Source: Isoetes taiwanensis
Lineage: Eukaryota > Streptophyta > Lycopodiopsida > Isoetales > Isoetaceae
Reading direction: 5' to 3'
Length of the DNA stretch: 64,000 bases
Assembly (NCBI GenBank): GCA_021234155.1
Contig: JAJEKV010000025.1
Location: 3,933,773 to 3,997,772, forward strand
The notes beneath the pieces are model-generated. The model saw only the letters and a list, made by a program, of their open reading frames with translations, did no database searches and was not told the DNA's origin. Of this stretch, positions 1 to 11,312 are shown piece after piece; within the stretch, counting starts at the first letter, position 1; each line of letters starts with the position of its first letter. A program made the translations under genes and the position numbers.

Positions 1-572
1 TGTAATGCCGCGTGTCGACTCACGACATGTCCTAGAAGTACACCCCAGGTGACAATGAAGGTGCACTTTTCCGGATTGAGGCTAATTCCAGATTCATCAC
101 AGGCGTTGAAAAACTAGTTCAAGTTTTACCAAATGGTCCATAACGGGGTGTATGCGGGAGAAGTCATCCCCGAAAGACTTGCGAAAGGGATGAACTTGCA
201 TGTACTCTTGAAAAACAGCAAGCATAATGCGTTGAAATGTGGATGGTGAGTTTGACAATCCAAAAGGAACGACTTTGTAAGCAAAGGTACCCCATGGAGT
301 AGTGAAGGTAGTCTTTAGTTGATCTTCTTCGAATGGATATTTGATTATAACCCGGAGAAGCCGGGCCCATGAAGGAGTACATCTCTCGTGGCTGCTACAT
401 CTTCCAACACTTGATCCGCGGAAGGGGAGAGGGAAATGATCCCGGTCCGTGGTTTGATTGAGTTTTCTATAATCCACACAAACGCCAATTTTTCCATTAT
501 GTTTGAGGGGCAATAACAATAGGACTTACCCATTCTCAATGTTTGACCTCGTAGATAAGTCCAAATAATCAA
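1..572 (-). pseudogene. gypsy reverse transcriptase fragment
   Basis: Minus-strand frames give classic Ty3/gypsy RT blocks: VCVDYRKLNQTT followed by FPLPF, then SFMGPASPGYNQISI in a second frame, then KTTFTTPWGTFAYKVVPFGL with SNSPSTFQRIM. These match the RT fingers and palm region (YRxLN, FSGYxQI, T-F-x-T-x-x-G-x-YE/A, PFGLxNAPxxFQ). The catalytic YxDD block is degraded: FGDDFSRI keeps DD but lacks the usual Tyr. Reading needs several frame changes, and the upstream start is not preserved. The domain continues past base 1. RT would copy element RNA into DNA in virus-like particles; this copy cannot. Confidence 0.85.
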
Positions 573-1099
573 AAGCTTGTCAATTTCGCTTTAACCTTTT
601 CACGGTGAGTTTGGGTTAAGCCGGCTGCTGTTAGATGGGTCTAGCATCCGGGCTTGGTGGGGAATCGAGAGTTGTCCCAATTCTTTCTTGATACCTCTGA
701 GGTCTTTGTAGCTCCGTGCAAAGATGTGCTTGAAACGTTTGAATAGCACAATGGCTTGCTCCCCGAATCAAGGGCGTGAGGTCGCCAATGTCGGATTGGT
801 TGGATTTGTTCCAATATCAATTATGTCTCCATCGCAGGAGTTTGAATGTGTGGAATGACTTGATCATCCCAATCGGTGTGGGTCGCTCCACTGAGTAGGA
901 CAGGATGTTCATGTTGACCAATTTTGAAAAATAGTGGCGTACCACTAGGAGTTGGTGTGTGTCTTCTTGAACGGAGGAGGAGCCGGGGGGACCGCCTCCT
1001 CATGTGGAACCAATGTGACATTGTTACAAGGTGTCAAATAGGGGTCAACCAGCGCTATATGCCTTTATCAATATCCATGTCTTCCCATGGTTGATTGTA

Positions 1100-1351
1100 T
1101 TACGGTAAGTGTGAGTGGCAAACCCTTGGCTTGTAACCGATAGGTGTTGCAAACTTGTTCGAGTCACCGGTCTGATTCAAATGTGATCTACGTAAATGAT
1201 CCGCCCGCGGGTCGATCCATCGGTGTGAAGCTTGCCATCTGTGATAACAAGTTGATCTGCGGGCCCAAGAGTGAATGCTTTTAGCTTGTCTCAAAAAGGG
1301 TCGCCCTACTAACATTTCATAATCTCCTATCTTCTCACACTTTCCAAACAA
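1100..1351 (-). pseudogene. gypsy protease C-terminal segment
   Basis: The minus frame gives GDYEMLVGRPFLRQAKS. This matches the end of retropepsin-like gypsy proteases, where a (Y/F)xxLLGRPFL block marks the second half of the fold. It lies between the gag zinc knuckle and RT, as expected for a gypsy pol. The active-site DSG/DTG triad is not visible in any nearby frame. Downstream text in this frame is not recognisable. A decayed protease is the best reading, because position and motif agree. Confidence 0.6.
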
Positions 1352-1997
1352 TCAATTCCATGGTAAATTGTAGATCTCCAATATTGATCGGTATTGGTTG
1401 TATAACTCCTTGTGGTCGCGATATGGCCATTCGCAAGCTTGATGTCATAAGGGGCGCATGGAGCCCCCTTTATGCCCAATTGTCGCCCGGAGATTATCCG
1501 TAATAAGATTGACCGCTACCGCCACCGCCGACCAACATGGTGAACGACCTTTTGCCCACGTGTGCATGCACCGCGGGTGTTGATGTGGCGACCGCATTAA
1601 CAGGTAATACAGGTTTTTGTAAAATGTGCTCGTAGTCTTTGGACATAGTTGTAGGATAGTCGTAAGGGTGAGGAATTTTGATTTTAGCAAGTTCTTGTTG
1701 AAGTTCGGGAGGGATTGCGGTGGTTGTGGTGGATCCGGTTGGGTTGTTGTTGCTCAGCAATAGATGTCGCTACCTTGTTGAGGAGGCCGACTTCAGCCAA
1801 AAGAAATGTTGAGTGGTGGTGTTGCGTATGTCGTGGCATTCGTGGGTCGCGGGCCCCGTCGTGTGGTAGCATTGACGGACTTGAGTGCCTTTACCCGCAC
1901 TTGCGCTCGATGAGTTGAAGCGGACTTTGCGGTTTAGGTTGAACATGAGGAAGTAGTTGATCCAGTTAGGTGCAAAATGAACGATTTGGTTGATGGC

Positions 1998-3070
1998 TCA
2001 CCGGTACGTGAATCGGCCTAAAAACTTGGTGCACCTGGTGCTTATGGCGTGGGGAATGAGGGAGAACCTCAATCCGCTTGGAGGATTCAAGGCTGGTGTT
2101 GATTGCATGGTAAATTTCTTCTTGGAGTTGATCATCCAATTGTTTTGAGTTGTTTCTTTGTTGGCGTGGTTGTTGTTGTGGTGGCCGTGGTGGCCGCTTT
2201 GAGCACCGGGCGTGGCCTTGCCTTCCTTTGGCTTCCCATACTTGAAAAGGTGTAAGACGACCGTCGTGGGTTTGATTGGTGCCGAAATTTGTATTTGAAC
2301 TTGAGGAAGTTGAGGACAATCTGCGGATCGATGACCCCATTGGTCACAGTTGGAAACATTGGGACTTGCTTGATCAAAAGTGGAACGAGGAGGTCCACGC
2401 TGTGGTTGCCGTTGTTGCTGGGGTTGTTGTTGTTGTCGGCAAGCGGCTCGCGGTTCGTGGTTGAGGTTGCGCGGGTACCTTCTCGCACTTGGTGAACAAG
2501 ACGTTAATGATACGGATTTGGTCGCGGATTTGTACATTCTTCGGGTGTGGTTCTCGCATGTTGCGCCGCTTGCAATGGATCATGCTATCCACGAAGTTAC
2601 ACCATTCGCCGATGTCCCGAATAATCGCAAATAGTACACCAAATGTTATTTCTTGGGGAACTACCGTGGAGGCAAAGAGGTGCTGGGTGTAGCCGGGGAA
2701 ATGGGAGTATCGCGGCTTGATCACCAAGTGAGGAAACATGAACAGAGTGATTGACTAATTCAATGGCTTCTTTGTAATGTCTTGGGGCAAATACCTCATA
2801 AAATCGGATGTGAGAGGGTAAGCCTTGAAGAAACCACACTAGAATTTGGCTTTGGGTTGGAAATTCCTTCAACTTGTTGACTAAGATCTGGCAATGGTTC
2901 CCAAAGTCTCTCGCCGATTCTCCCGGGTTCTCGCTTGAGTGTGTTGGAGGTCGTTCAAAGTAGCTTGTTGATCATCCCATAAGGGTGCCGAATGGGAAAG
3001 AAAAGAGGTCTTCATGTGTATCCAATCTTGTTTCCAGTTGGCTTTTGTTTGCCATCAGCCATTATGGGGT
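1998..3070 (-). pseudogene. gypsy gag remnant with zinc-knuckle trace
   Basis: The 91-residue stretch at 2597-2872 contains KEFPTQSQILVWFLQGL then PSHIRFYEVFAPRHYKEAI. This has the F..GL...I pattern of the Ty3/gypsy capsid (retrotrans_gag family). Further downstream CDQWGHRSADCP (about 2348-2313) is the second half of a CCHC knuckle, and a Gln/Pro-rich linker precedes it. The parts lie in three minus-strand frames, so there is no continuous product. The first ATG-like start lies near 3067 but its frame closes quickly. Gag would form the particle and bind RNA. Confidence 0.7.
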
Positions 3071-3948
3071 GCTCCGCGAGTGGTCGTCGAAAGATGTGGA
3101 ATTTTAGTTTTGGATCGGAATTTGACCATTGAGATCCGCAAGTGACTCAAATTCATCCATGTGAGCCTGAAAGCACTCTGGTCTATGTGTTTACCTTTAT
3201 CATTTCCAAAGAGTGGATATGGGAGTTTTAAAGCATGTGTAGGAGTCGGCGATGAATGGGTGTTTGCATTTGTGGAAAAGAAAAGACAAGAGGGTGTTGG
3301 TTGTTTGATAGGTACCCAAACGGCATAGGTTGTGTGAGATTAGTAAAAAGAGGTAATCGGGCGGTTGTAGTGGGAACAAAGGTTGTGACAAAAGCATGAA
3401 CAAAGGTGGGGAACGATTAAAGGAACATCAGAGGGGAATTGACAAAGGTGGAAGCCCGGTGGTACGAAGTTCCTAAAGAAAGATTACCAATAGAGAAAAA
3501 CATTTTGCGATGTTCCGGAGAAAATTGCGGTGGTTCACGAGATCTTGAGTTGGGGATTCCGGTGGAGTAAATTCAAAGGGTCAGGTTGCACCTCGCATGA
3601 TGTGGCAATGTGAACGGAACAATGGCGACCTTCCATGCGGGAGGTTGGTCCGAAAGTTGTCGCCGGGTGTAGGTGGAAATCAGATTGCGCTCGCATAACC
3701 CGGAGAAGAGACAATCAACCGTAGTGTATGTGGACACATTCGGGAGGCGCCGCTAGATTCATGGCGGCAATGCCTTGACTCCATCCGGTGTTGAATATCG
3801 CCGGGAGTAAAGAAGGGATTGAACATGGTATCAATACGCCTTTCAGCCCCGCGAACAAAGCCGTGTTTGGGGTCCGCCCCGGATCGCCGAGGGACAGATC
3901 TCCCGCGGAGATCCTGAAGTCCGCGGGGGCAAATCCTCGAGACACTCT

Positions 3949-4497
3949 TGTCACGCCGGGATTTTGCTAACGAGAGGAAAGAACAAGAAAAACTCGGATA
4001 AAAACAAAGAATTGCAATACACAATGAAACACACAAGACACTTGTGGAGAACACGGCAATCCATTGATCAAAACAAGTGTACAATGAAGGCTCAAAGAGC
4101 GCACAACAAAGTGACCCAAAGATGTTCCGCTCAGAGTGACACAAGAACACTATGAACCCTTTTTTTGAAGGAGCAAAATGCTACAATATATAGGAATACC
4201 TGAGTGGCCTACAGACCCCTAACTGATCCTCATCATGACAACGCTGGTGCTCCACTACTTGGGCACTCAACAGAATTGAGCCGTCCCCGGCCGCAGCTAT
4301 CAGACAAGTAGTGGCCCGCCGTGGGTCCTACCTTTGGGTTCTGCTTCTTGAGGAGCTTTGACCCCGTAGGGGCGCTTTGTAGATCCCTCTTCTTGAACAC
4401 CGTGGCTGGGGCCTCGCCCTCATGCAAACAAGTATAGACTGTGTCCGCCAGCATGTGGGCTAACAATGGTCAAGACCTGCATTAACTGCAACAACAC
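3949..4497 (-). repeat. possible 5' LTR of the gypsy element
   Basis: On the minus strand this stretch begins TGTTGTTGCAG and ends GGCGTGACA, so it has TG...CA ends with short TGT/ACA inversion. It contains a TATA-like CTATATATTG around 4190. It lies upstream of gag, as a 5' LTR should. No partner LTR is in the window and I see no convincing tRNA primer-binding site next to it, so the call is tentative. Confidence 0.35.
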
Positions 4498-5419
4498 GAT
4501 TGTTACCTTGTAAAGGTGCCAGAAGAGAGACGGTGGAAAAACTCACTGAGGAAAAAGTTGTAGCATCCATTGGGGTTGTTGCGTGTAGAGTGCTGAAATG
4601 TGAAGAGGCAGTCATGACGTCGAAATGACGTTGTGGTGGTAAAGGAGACGATGAGGTTGGAGAACACTAGAAGAATAGGGTTATGGCGGTTCATGATGCC
4701 TTATGGAGTGTCCATGAAGGAATCAGAGCCGTTGAAAGAGACAGGTATCAAACCTCGCTAAGATGGGGTCGAGCAAAAATTTGGCTAAGTCCTCAGTAAA
4801 ACACAAGTGAAAGAATGTCTGATGGGACATCATCGTGAGAGGGGGTTACATAATTAAGGATGGCAACTTAGATAACTGTAGAATATTATGTGTCCAGTCG
4901 GTGCAATAATGGAAGGAGGCGATATTTACAACATGGTACGGTAAACTCCAAGAGGATCTGCTTTAATGCAAAAATTCATGAAGGGTAGACATAGGACATG
5001 TGGAATGATGGCTTGGCAAAGCTGAAAATCAAAGGCCTATATAAGAGTGAGATGAGGTAGAGCAGAAGGATCAGCAGTTGAGTGCCATGGAGTTCGTCAA
5101 TACTATGTCGAGCAACTGTCTGGAGTGGATTATTTGTCGGATGAACAATATGACTGTGGAATTCCCATGGATGGCTAGTTGGAGGGAGTGGCAAAGATGC
5201 CCAATCCAGATGCTGACTATTTGGATGTGGTGATACACTTACAGTGGCATCTCGGACAGGAATATCACATCCTGCGAATCTGTTTGCTATAGCCAATCCT
5301 GAATAAGGATAGATAATATATAGTAGGTAGTGAGATAGTATAGAGGAGAAATCCTCAATTTTGTATGTAATCCACTGCTTTTTTAAATATAATCATGTCG
5401 CCTCAACTTCAGTGTTTGT
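4498..5419. other. no recognisable gene
   Basis: About 0.9 kb without a coding pattern or repeat structure that I can assign. Short open frames here show no family motif. It may be older retroelement sequence. Confidence 0.5.
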
Positions 5420-6003
5420 TTATGTTGACAGAATAGGATTTTTAGCCTTGTAAAAGGGTTTAAGATGAAATCTATTAACCAAGGATGGAAGAGGAGTGCT
5501 ATCCAACTCGACAAGTTGAAATACACCTGGATAAACTGCTTTTTTAATTTCATAAGGTCCTAACCAATGAAGTTTGAGTTTCCCAGGATGGTGTCTGTAC
5601 CTGGAATCATAAAGTAGGACTAAATCGCCTTTCTTGAACTCTTTTGTTTTAAGTTTTTGATCATGCCATGATTTCCTGAGCTGATATCTGGCCACGACGC
5701 AGAGATAAGCATATCTGCGAGTTTCATCCAGTTGTTGAAGTTGATAAACACGTTTTCTGAGAGCACCAGGAGGATTTTTTGTAGTAGCTAACTAGAATCT
5801 GAGTGTTGGTAGGATATATTCAAAGGGCATTAAAGCTTCTTGACCATAGACTAGTTTAAAGGGTGTTTGGCCCATAGCAAGCCTGATTGTCGGTAATTTT
5901 TCATGCCAATCCATTCTAGAAGCCCTTCCGGTGATGGATGCGAAGATAATCGGTGAGTTCTGTAATGGTATGATTCACAAAATGGGCCGAAGGAACAAAA
6001 CCT
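5420..6003 (-). pseudogene. gypsy integrase C-terminal fragment
   Basis: The open frame at 5420-5695 reads ARYQLRKSWHDQKLKTKEF, then KKGDLVLLYDSRYRHHPGKL, WLGPYEIKKA and LVNRFHLKPFY. This is the integrase C-terminal domain (GPY/F module) of plant Ty3/gypsy pol. Upstream, to about 6000, other minus frames carry pieces such as LAMGQTPFKLVYGQEA and MPFEYILPTLRF, the region just after the catalytic core. Stops and frame changes separate the pieces. The core DDE domain is absent, so it is a broken 3' piece of an element other than the one at the left edge. Confidence 0.85.
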
Positions 6004-6539
6004 AGTGACGCCATAACAAAACCTCAAATCTCAGCCACACATGGAAAACAGCCACACATTATAAATTTATAATATAGGAGGATGATAATGCAGTTTACAA
6101 AGAAAGCTTCTCTTAGTTGTTAAACCTCACTAGTATGTCACTAAGTCAATATCCATATAGTGGTCGGTATAATCCTATAGTCATTGTTGTTAATGAGGGA
6201 AAGAAAACAGTTAATAAGAATCACATGAATATGGTGGATTTGACACCTCCTTGTATATGACTTCACGCTGAAGGTTGATAACAAACTCCACAAAACAACG
6301 GTTGGTCTGCTGAAGTCCTTATGCAGGGATGGCTCAGACAAAGCTGAATAAGGTGAGGTCAATCTATAAAGGTTATTAGCGAACTCTTCAAATGACAATG
6401 ATAGTGGCATAAGTGGAAACGAGGATGAAGGAGTTGATGAGTATGATGACATTCCTGATCCAGTTTTTTTTATGGCCAGAAGCTTCTTCTCTAAAGTTGT
6501 TTAATGAAAGCAACTAAGTGTTTGTACATGATTAGCTCT

Positions 6540-8230
6540 GTAAGGAACCGATCTCACCTTCGTTGGGCACAAATCTTCTAGTACACAAATATTTTTTGAT
6601 AGAGTTGACTCTACAAATGTGGTATGTTGGTTCTTGTTATCGGAACTGTTTCTGCTAGATGTGCTCTGAATCTGATTTGCTCTGAGATTAGATTTTTTCA
6701 ATTATGTCGTACAAGGTTCTACAAATTCAAGATCTGCACTGGCCAAGTTGTGCATATGGCTCTATCTCACAATTTTTTGCTTGCAAATTGTCTAGGCTTC
6801 TACATCAAAAGGGTTAATAGTTGTTGATAATTCTTATTCTAAAAATCTACTGACTTGATGTGTAGTCTTTTTTGCACCTAAAGATGTAAGAAGCAAGTGG
6901 TGCTTTAAGCCATGACTTGTAAGTAAATGCCTAGATGTAACAAATATTGATATCTAATATCGCATCATTCCAACTGAACCTATGACCAAATATTCTATAT
7001 TATAAAACCTTGGCATCTGTCCCACCAACCTGATCGATGGCCCACATTGTGCCACGTGGCCTAGATCTACACCCTTAAAATTGTGCAAGAAACCAAAGTG
7101 TTTACTAATGTAACCTTTCATTCCACGTACCATAAATTTGAGGCCCTTGAAATCGTGCAAGAGGTGAAAGGTTTACTCTTGTGGCACATACCCGTAAACC
7201 AAAAGCGGTCTGGAGATGACTTCAGAAGAACATCTTGGTGGTGGTAATGCATTTTATGGACCCTTAAGAAAAAAATCAAGGATTCCATTGTTGTTTGTAG
7301 TCAAAATTAAAGGGCAAAGTGTTCTTCTGACCCTATTTAAACAGGAGATTGTGTCATGTGGCAGGAACATGACAGTTCAAATCTTGCCACATGGCAAAAT
7401 CTGACCCTTTGATCGAAAGTGTCACGCGGATGCCATGTATGTATTATCCAGGCCAAAAGTCACGCCGAAGGGTGCACTAGGACGGTTTAGATTTCCCGGA
7501 GGAACATGTTACAACCACGAGACAAAAATGCTCTTTATGGCATGCACATTATAGGCTAGGAGTCAGGGAACAAGCATAAAGGCGACTGAGACCCTAGGCT
7601 TCATGCTTTTTTAGTATGCTGAAGTCGATATCGAGAAAGTAGTCAATTTACCACAGACCATTATTGTGCATGATGATTTAAGGCATGGCCATACATTATG
7701 ACTTCTTCAATGGGATTTGTTGTGTGCCAATGGCCATGGCATCGACAAGGGCATCTAAAATGTTGCCTTAAGGAAGTTTGAAGAGAATATGGTAGTTGTA
7801 TAGTATCTAATGTATTCTCATGTATTCATTTCTATATAATGGTCTTAATTTAACTTCTTCAAAATAAAACATGTCATATTAAACGTGACACATCAATACC
7901 CCACACGTTAGGACCCCACTCTACATGTGCAATCACATTGAATGCCTACAAAAGGTGGGCAATTTCTAGTAACATAATGAACTATCAAGTCAATTTTACT
8001 GGAAACAATCCCCTTCCCAACCCCCAACCCACCCTTTTTATCTCATATCGTTTTTAAAATTCAACGTCACCAATACAACCAAAAATATTTGATGCTTGAA
8101 TTTGGTACCATCCCTTCTAACCAATGCATTAGGAGGGATGAAGGAGCTTAGGAAAGCAATTTTGGAAGTTTGCAATAAGTTATGCTTATATAAGAGAACC
8201 ACAACATTCTTGAAAGTAATTTGGTTCTTA
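6540..8230 (+). repeat. segmental direct repeat, copy 1 (left part)
   Basis: Blocks at 6540-6970 and 7940-8226 align, with many substitutions and indels, to 14950-15530 and 15520-15790. Shared landmarks include GATGTGCTCTRAATCTGATTTG, and CTATCTCACAATTTTTT followed by CTTGCAAATTG. About 950 bp (roughly 6970-7940) has no counterpart in copy 2. No gene is recognised in it. Copy 1 resumes at 12905, after the pogo transposon. Confidence 0.75.
8185..8230 (+). repeat. 42-bp tandem duplication split by transposon insertion
   Basis: The unit starting CTTATATAAGAG and ending AATTTGGTT occupies 8185-8226. The second unit starts at 8227 (CTTA) and is completed at 12907-12944, to the right of the inserted element. 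Removing the element plus one TA restores two perfect tandem units. Confidence 0.85.
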
Positions 8231-8822
8231 GGGTATGGTCGCCTGCTGCCGTGACCCCACCTCGGAGCGACGGTAACCCCCCCGTCCCTACGCTGGTTAT
8301 CGCCGTGCAGCCATGGGTATCCCCGTCTACGTGTCGTCGGTTTGTGGCCAGGTGTCGTTATCTAGGGTTCCGTCAACCGAGACACCAGGTTCCATCATCC
8401 GTGCCTGTAATGGCCTCTGTCGTGACTGAATGTCCCTGGCACCGTGCCCTGGGTGACCACGCTCGTGCACTAGATGACCACGTCCGTGTTGAAGAAAATA
8501 CCCCGAGCATGCCGATTTGAAACGAATTCAATGCGGGTTTGAAACGATTTGGCGCCCAAAGCTTGCACTCGATTGCATTCTTCGAAATTCAATTCTCCGA
8601 CACCCGCTATGGCTTCCATGGCCATAAAATCTCGCCCTCCTTTCATAGTTCAAATGTTATCGAGAGGAGGCTGTGAAGAGCACGAAGGTAGCCATGGTTT
8701 CGACGAGGGCACGAAGAGAACTGATGTCTTTGAAAGGGGTACCGTGAGATCGGCATCATCCAAGAGGGTCTGCGCCCAGACAAAGAGGAGGGCACCACAG
8801 TCGCTCTTGCTACCACTACCCA

Positions 8823-9200
8823 ATGCCAAGGAGGCCGAGTAGGAGAGGTCAATGGACAGAAGAGCAAATGCTCGACATCCTCGAAGAGGTAAGCGAATTT
8901 GGCATTTCAATTAGAGAGGCTTCTAGGAGGTCTGGTATACCAGAGTCCACAATCAGGGATTGGTTATACTACGAACAAGCCACAAGCAAACAAATCATCC
9001 ACGATATTGACAACTCTCCAAGAGGAGGAGCTCATTAATTGGGCTCTTAGCATGGCGTAGCAAGGGATGGGGGTCACACTATCTGCCGGTCAAGGAAAAG
9101 GCAAAGCAGAGATGGCTAGAGCAGGGGGCTCATGTGGTGAATCTGAGTACCAGCAAGAAGTGGTGGAAGCTCTTTAAACAAAGACACCGGTGGCTCTAAG
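8823..9200 (+). pseudogene. pogo transposase DNA-binding region (psq HTH plus CENPB-type)
   Basis: The first 71 codons read RRGQWTEEQMLDILEEVSEF, then GISIREASRRSGIPESTIRD, a psq-type helix-turn-helix typical of pogo/Tigger transposases that binds the terminal repeats. After a frame change the next part gives EEELINWALSMA, and then in another frame AHVVNLSTSKKWWKLFKQRH. That is the second, CENP-B-like HTH, which normally ends with W-W-x-x-F-x-x-R-H. At least two frameshifts and in-frame stops separate it from the catalytic domain that follows at 9205. Start: the ATG at 8823 lies directly before the domain. Confidence 0.8.
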
Positions 9201-9204
9201 GAGT

Positions 9205-10062
9205 CCGTAAACCCTAGATGTGGCCGGGGGCCCGTGCTATGACACAGAGAACCTCGACAACTTCTATCCCAAGCTTAAGCAGATTTATGCTGAATTTGCC
9301 TTCCCCGCCTCAAGGATATGGAATGCTGACGAGACTGGAATTCAGGCAGGGAAAGTGAAGGGGTTGAAAATCATAGCTAGAACGGGGGGGAATAGGGTGA
9401 GTGAGGTAGTTATGAACAATAGGGAATGGGTTACTATTTTGGTTTGTGTTAATGCTGAGGGGTACAGGATCCCCAACATGTATATTTTTAAAGGTAATCG
9501 CATGAGGCAGGATCATATTGCAAGATGTGAAGAAGGTGCCATTCAGGCTGTCCAATCTTCGACTTGGATGACATCGAAACTGCTTTTAAGTCATGGTCCA
9601 CATTTTGCGAAAAGAGTTCCAGGTGGTGTATCCCCAGACCAGCCTCACCTTATCATATTGGATGGTCATGGCAGTCATGTAGAGCTGGAAGTCATATTGG
9701 AGGCAAAAGAGAAGGGCATCCACTTTGCCTTATTGCCTCCACACACATCTCATAGGCTTCAGCCTCTAGATGTGGCATGCTTTGCCCCTTTAAGGCAAAG
9801 ATTCAAGAGGCATAGAGCTGCCTACATGGTTAGCAAAGGGAGGGCAGAACCAAAGAAGGAGGAGATAGCAGAATTGATTTCCCAGTCAATTGCATGCGGC
9901 CTCACACCCCAAAACATCAAGGCAGGTTTTAGGGCAACTGGTATCTGGCCCTTTGACCAGGAGAAGGTTAAGCCAGTCAAGAATGTACCGTGTTTGGGAG
10001 GGTGCATGTTGAAGACATTACAAACAGCCGAGGAGCAAGCCGGAGAAGATTACCATCCGTGA
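9205..10062 (+). pseudogene. pogo transposase catalytic domain (DDE_1)
   Basis: An open frame of 280 codons (9220-10062) carries the whole DDE_1 core. The first acidic residue lies in RIWNADETGIQAG, the second in LIILDGHGSHVELE, and the third in HRLQPLDVACFAPL. The tail ATGIWPFDQEKV is also typical. All three catalytic Asp residues are present, so the fold could be intact. The frame opens without an ATG. Upstream, a TAA replaces the Gln codon expected in the LRSPQTLDV-type linker, and the HTH is out of frame. It would cut and join the element ends at TA sites. Best read as the well-preserved core of a dead gene. Confidence 0.9.
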
Positions 10063-10098
10063 TATGGCACAAGTGGAGGCCTTTGACATGGCGGGTAA

Positions 10099-11312
10099 GT
10101 GCACCAGCTATGGGAGGCCTTACCAGGACAACTCCCAAATGAAGTGCAGAATGACCAAATGCCACACAATCCAGTTGGTGATCAAGTGCCACAAGCTGAC
10201 CATGTGGAACATACCCATGAATTGCCCATTGGAGGTGCTGCTGTAGTGAGTCAGGTGCATGCCAATGATGTTGGAGGGTCTCAAACATGTGGCATGCCAT
10301 CACAGACCATAAGGGCAAGGAAGAGAGGCTTTGCCCCAGATCTGGGAGGGAGAGTTCACATATCAAGTGATGGTTTTTGTGAGGCATTGAGAGCTGAACA
10401 TGATAGAAGGGGCAAAGGCCGAGAAATTGAAATTGAGCAAACCGGCAAAGAAGGAAGGTTGAGACTGCAAGGAGGAAGGCTGAAAGGGAGGAGGCTGCCA
10501 AGAGGGCACAAGCTAACAGGGAGGAGAGAGAGAAGAGGAAGTTGGCTGATGCAAGGGAAGCTGCAAGTGCTGCAAGGCTTAGGGAGTTTATGTACCCAAG
10601 GGGGATGTCTAGAGTGGCATCCATATTTGGTTTTCAAAGGGTGTTGAGCGAGGAGGTTAAGACAAGAAGATTACAGGTGAGGAACAGGCTTAGGATGAGA
10701 CAAGGGTTAAGTCCACTTGGGGCACCCATTGCTGTAAATCAGACGTCCCCAGGAATTGACCAGGCTCTTGAACCTGCTGTACCTGCTAGTCCCTGTGTAG
10801 ACCTGAACTCCCAACCATTGGAGGATGCTGATGAAGAGCAAGTCATGTGCAGTTTAGATGACACACATATCTGCTCGGGTGATGCTGGTCATGAGCATCA
10901 CGTAAGTATCGAGGGTTGCATACCACTAGTTAGGCCTGTAGCAAACCCAATCAACACACTCAATTCCCCAATGAAGAGGTGGGACTTGCCTGCTCCACAG
11001 CAACATGCTGACATTGGTCACAAAGAACTCAATGAGACCGACACCCGTGGATGGGTGAACTATCTTTGCCGCCAATTCGGGACCCGAGCATGACCAGTTC
11101 TTTGCAATAGACAAGGCAAGGATTATCAGGAAAATGGTGGAAATTGGGGTAGACCCTGGAATTGTGAGCCGTGCAAAGGAGATGGATGTTGGGTTTGCAA
11201 GGATATGGAGGGCTGACATGGCTCGAGTAACCCAGCCAACTCCAAGGTTTGGGGAGGGGACCTCATTCATAGCTACACCCACTGATAGCCGGTATGTTTG
11301 GTCACGCTTGTA
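10099..11312 (+). pseudogene. C-terminal tail of the pogo transposase or second element gene
   Basis: After the DDE stop, three plus frames carry protein-like sequence in succession. 10099-10440 is hydrophilic, including RARKRGFAPDLGGRVHISSD. About 10460-11093 includes a strongly basic and acidic helical stretch (KAEREEAAKRAQANREEREK) followed by FMYPRGMSRVASIFGFQRVL. About 11085-11312 gives IDKARIIRKMVEIGVDP and GFARIWRADMARV. Single-base frame changes link them. I do not recognise a catalytic family. Position and the charged helix suggest the variable transposase tail, possibly a separate protein. Confidence 0.5.

Larger units (their letters stand above)
1..3948 (-). mobile_element. Ty3/gypsy retrotransposon remnant, internal region
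   Basis: Read on the minus strand, gag-like, protease-like and reverse-transcriptase-like segments follow in the normal gypsy order: gag about 3070-2000, protease about 1350-1100, RT about 520-1. The element runs off the left edge, so RNase H, integrase and the 3' LTR are outside the window. Every coding part is spread over several frames with stops, so this copy is dead. The integrase piece at 5.4-6.0 kb lies upstream of gag on this strand and must come from another element. Confidence 0.85.

Noticed and set aside
2132-2537. Plus-strand frames rich in Val, Leu and Cys opposite the gag region
   Set aside because: They are shadows of the Gln/Pro-rich minus-strand gag linker.
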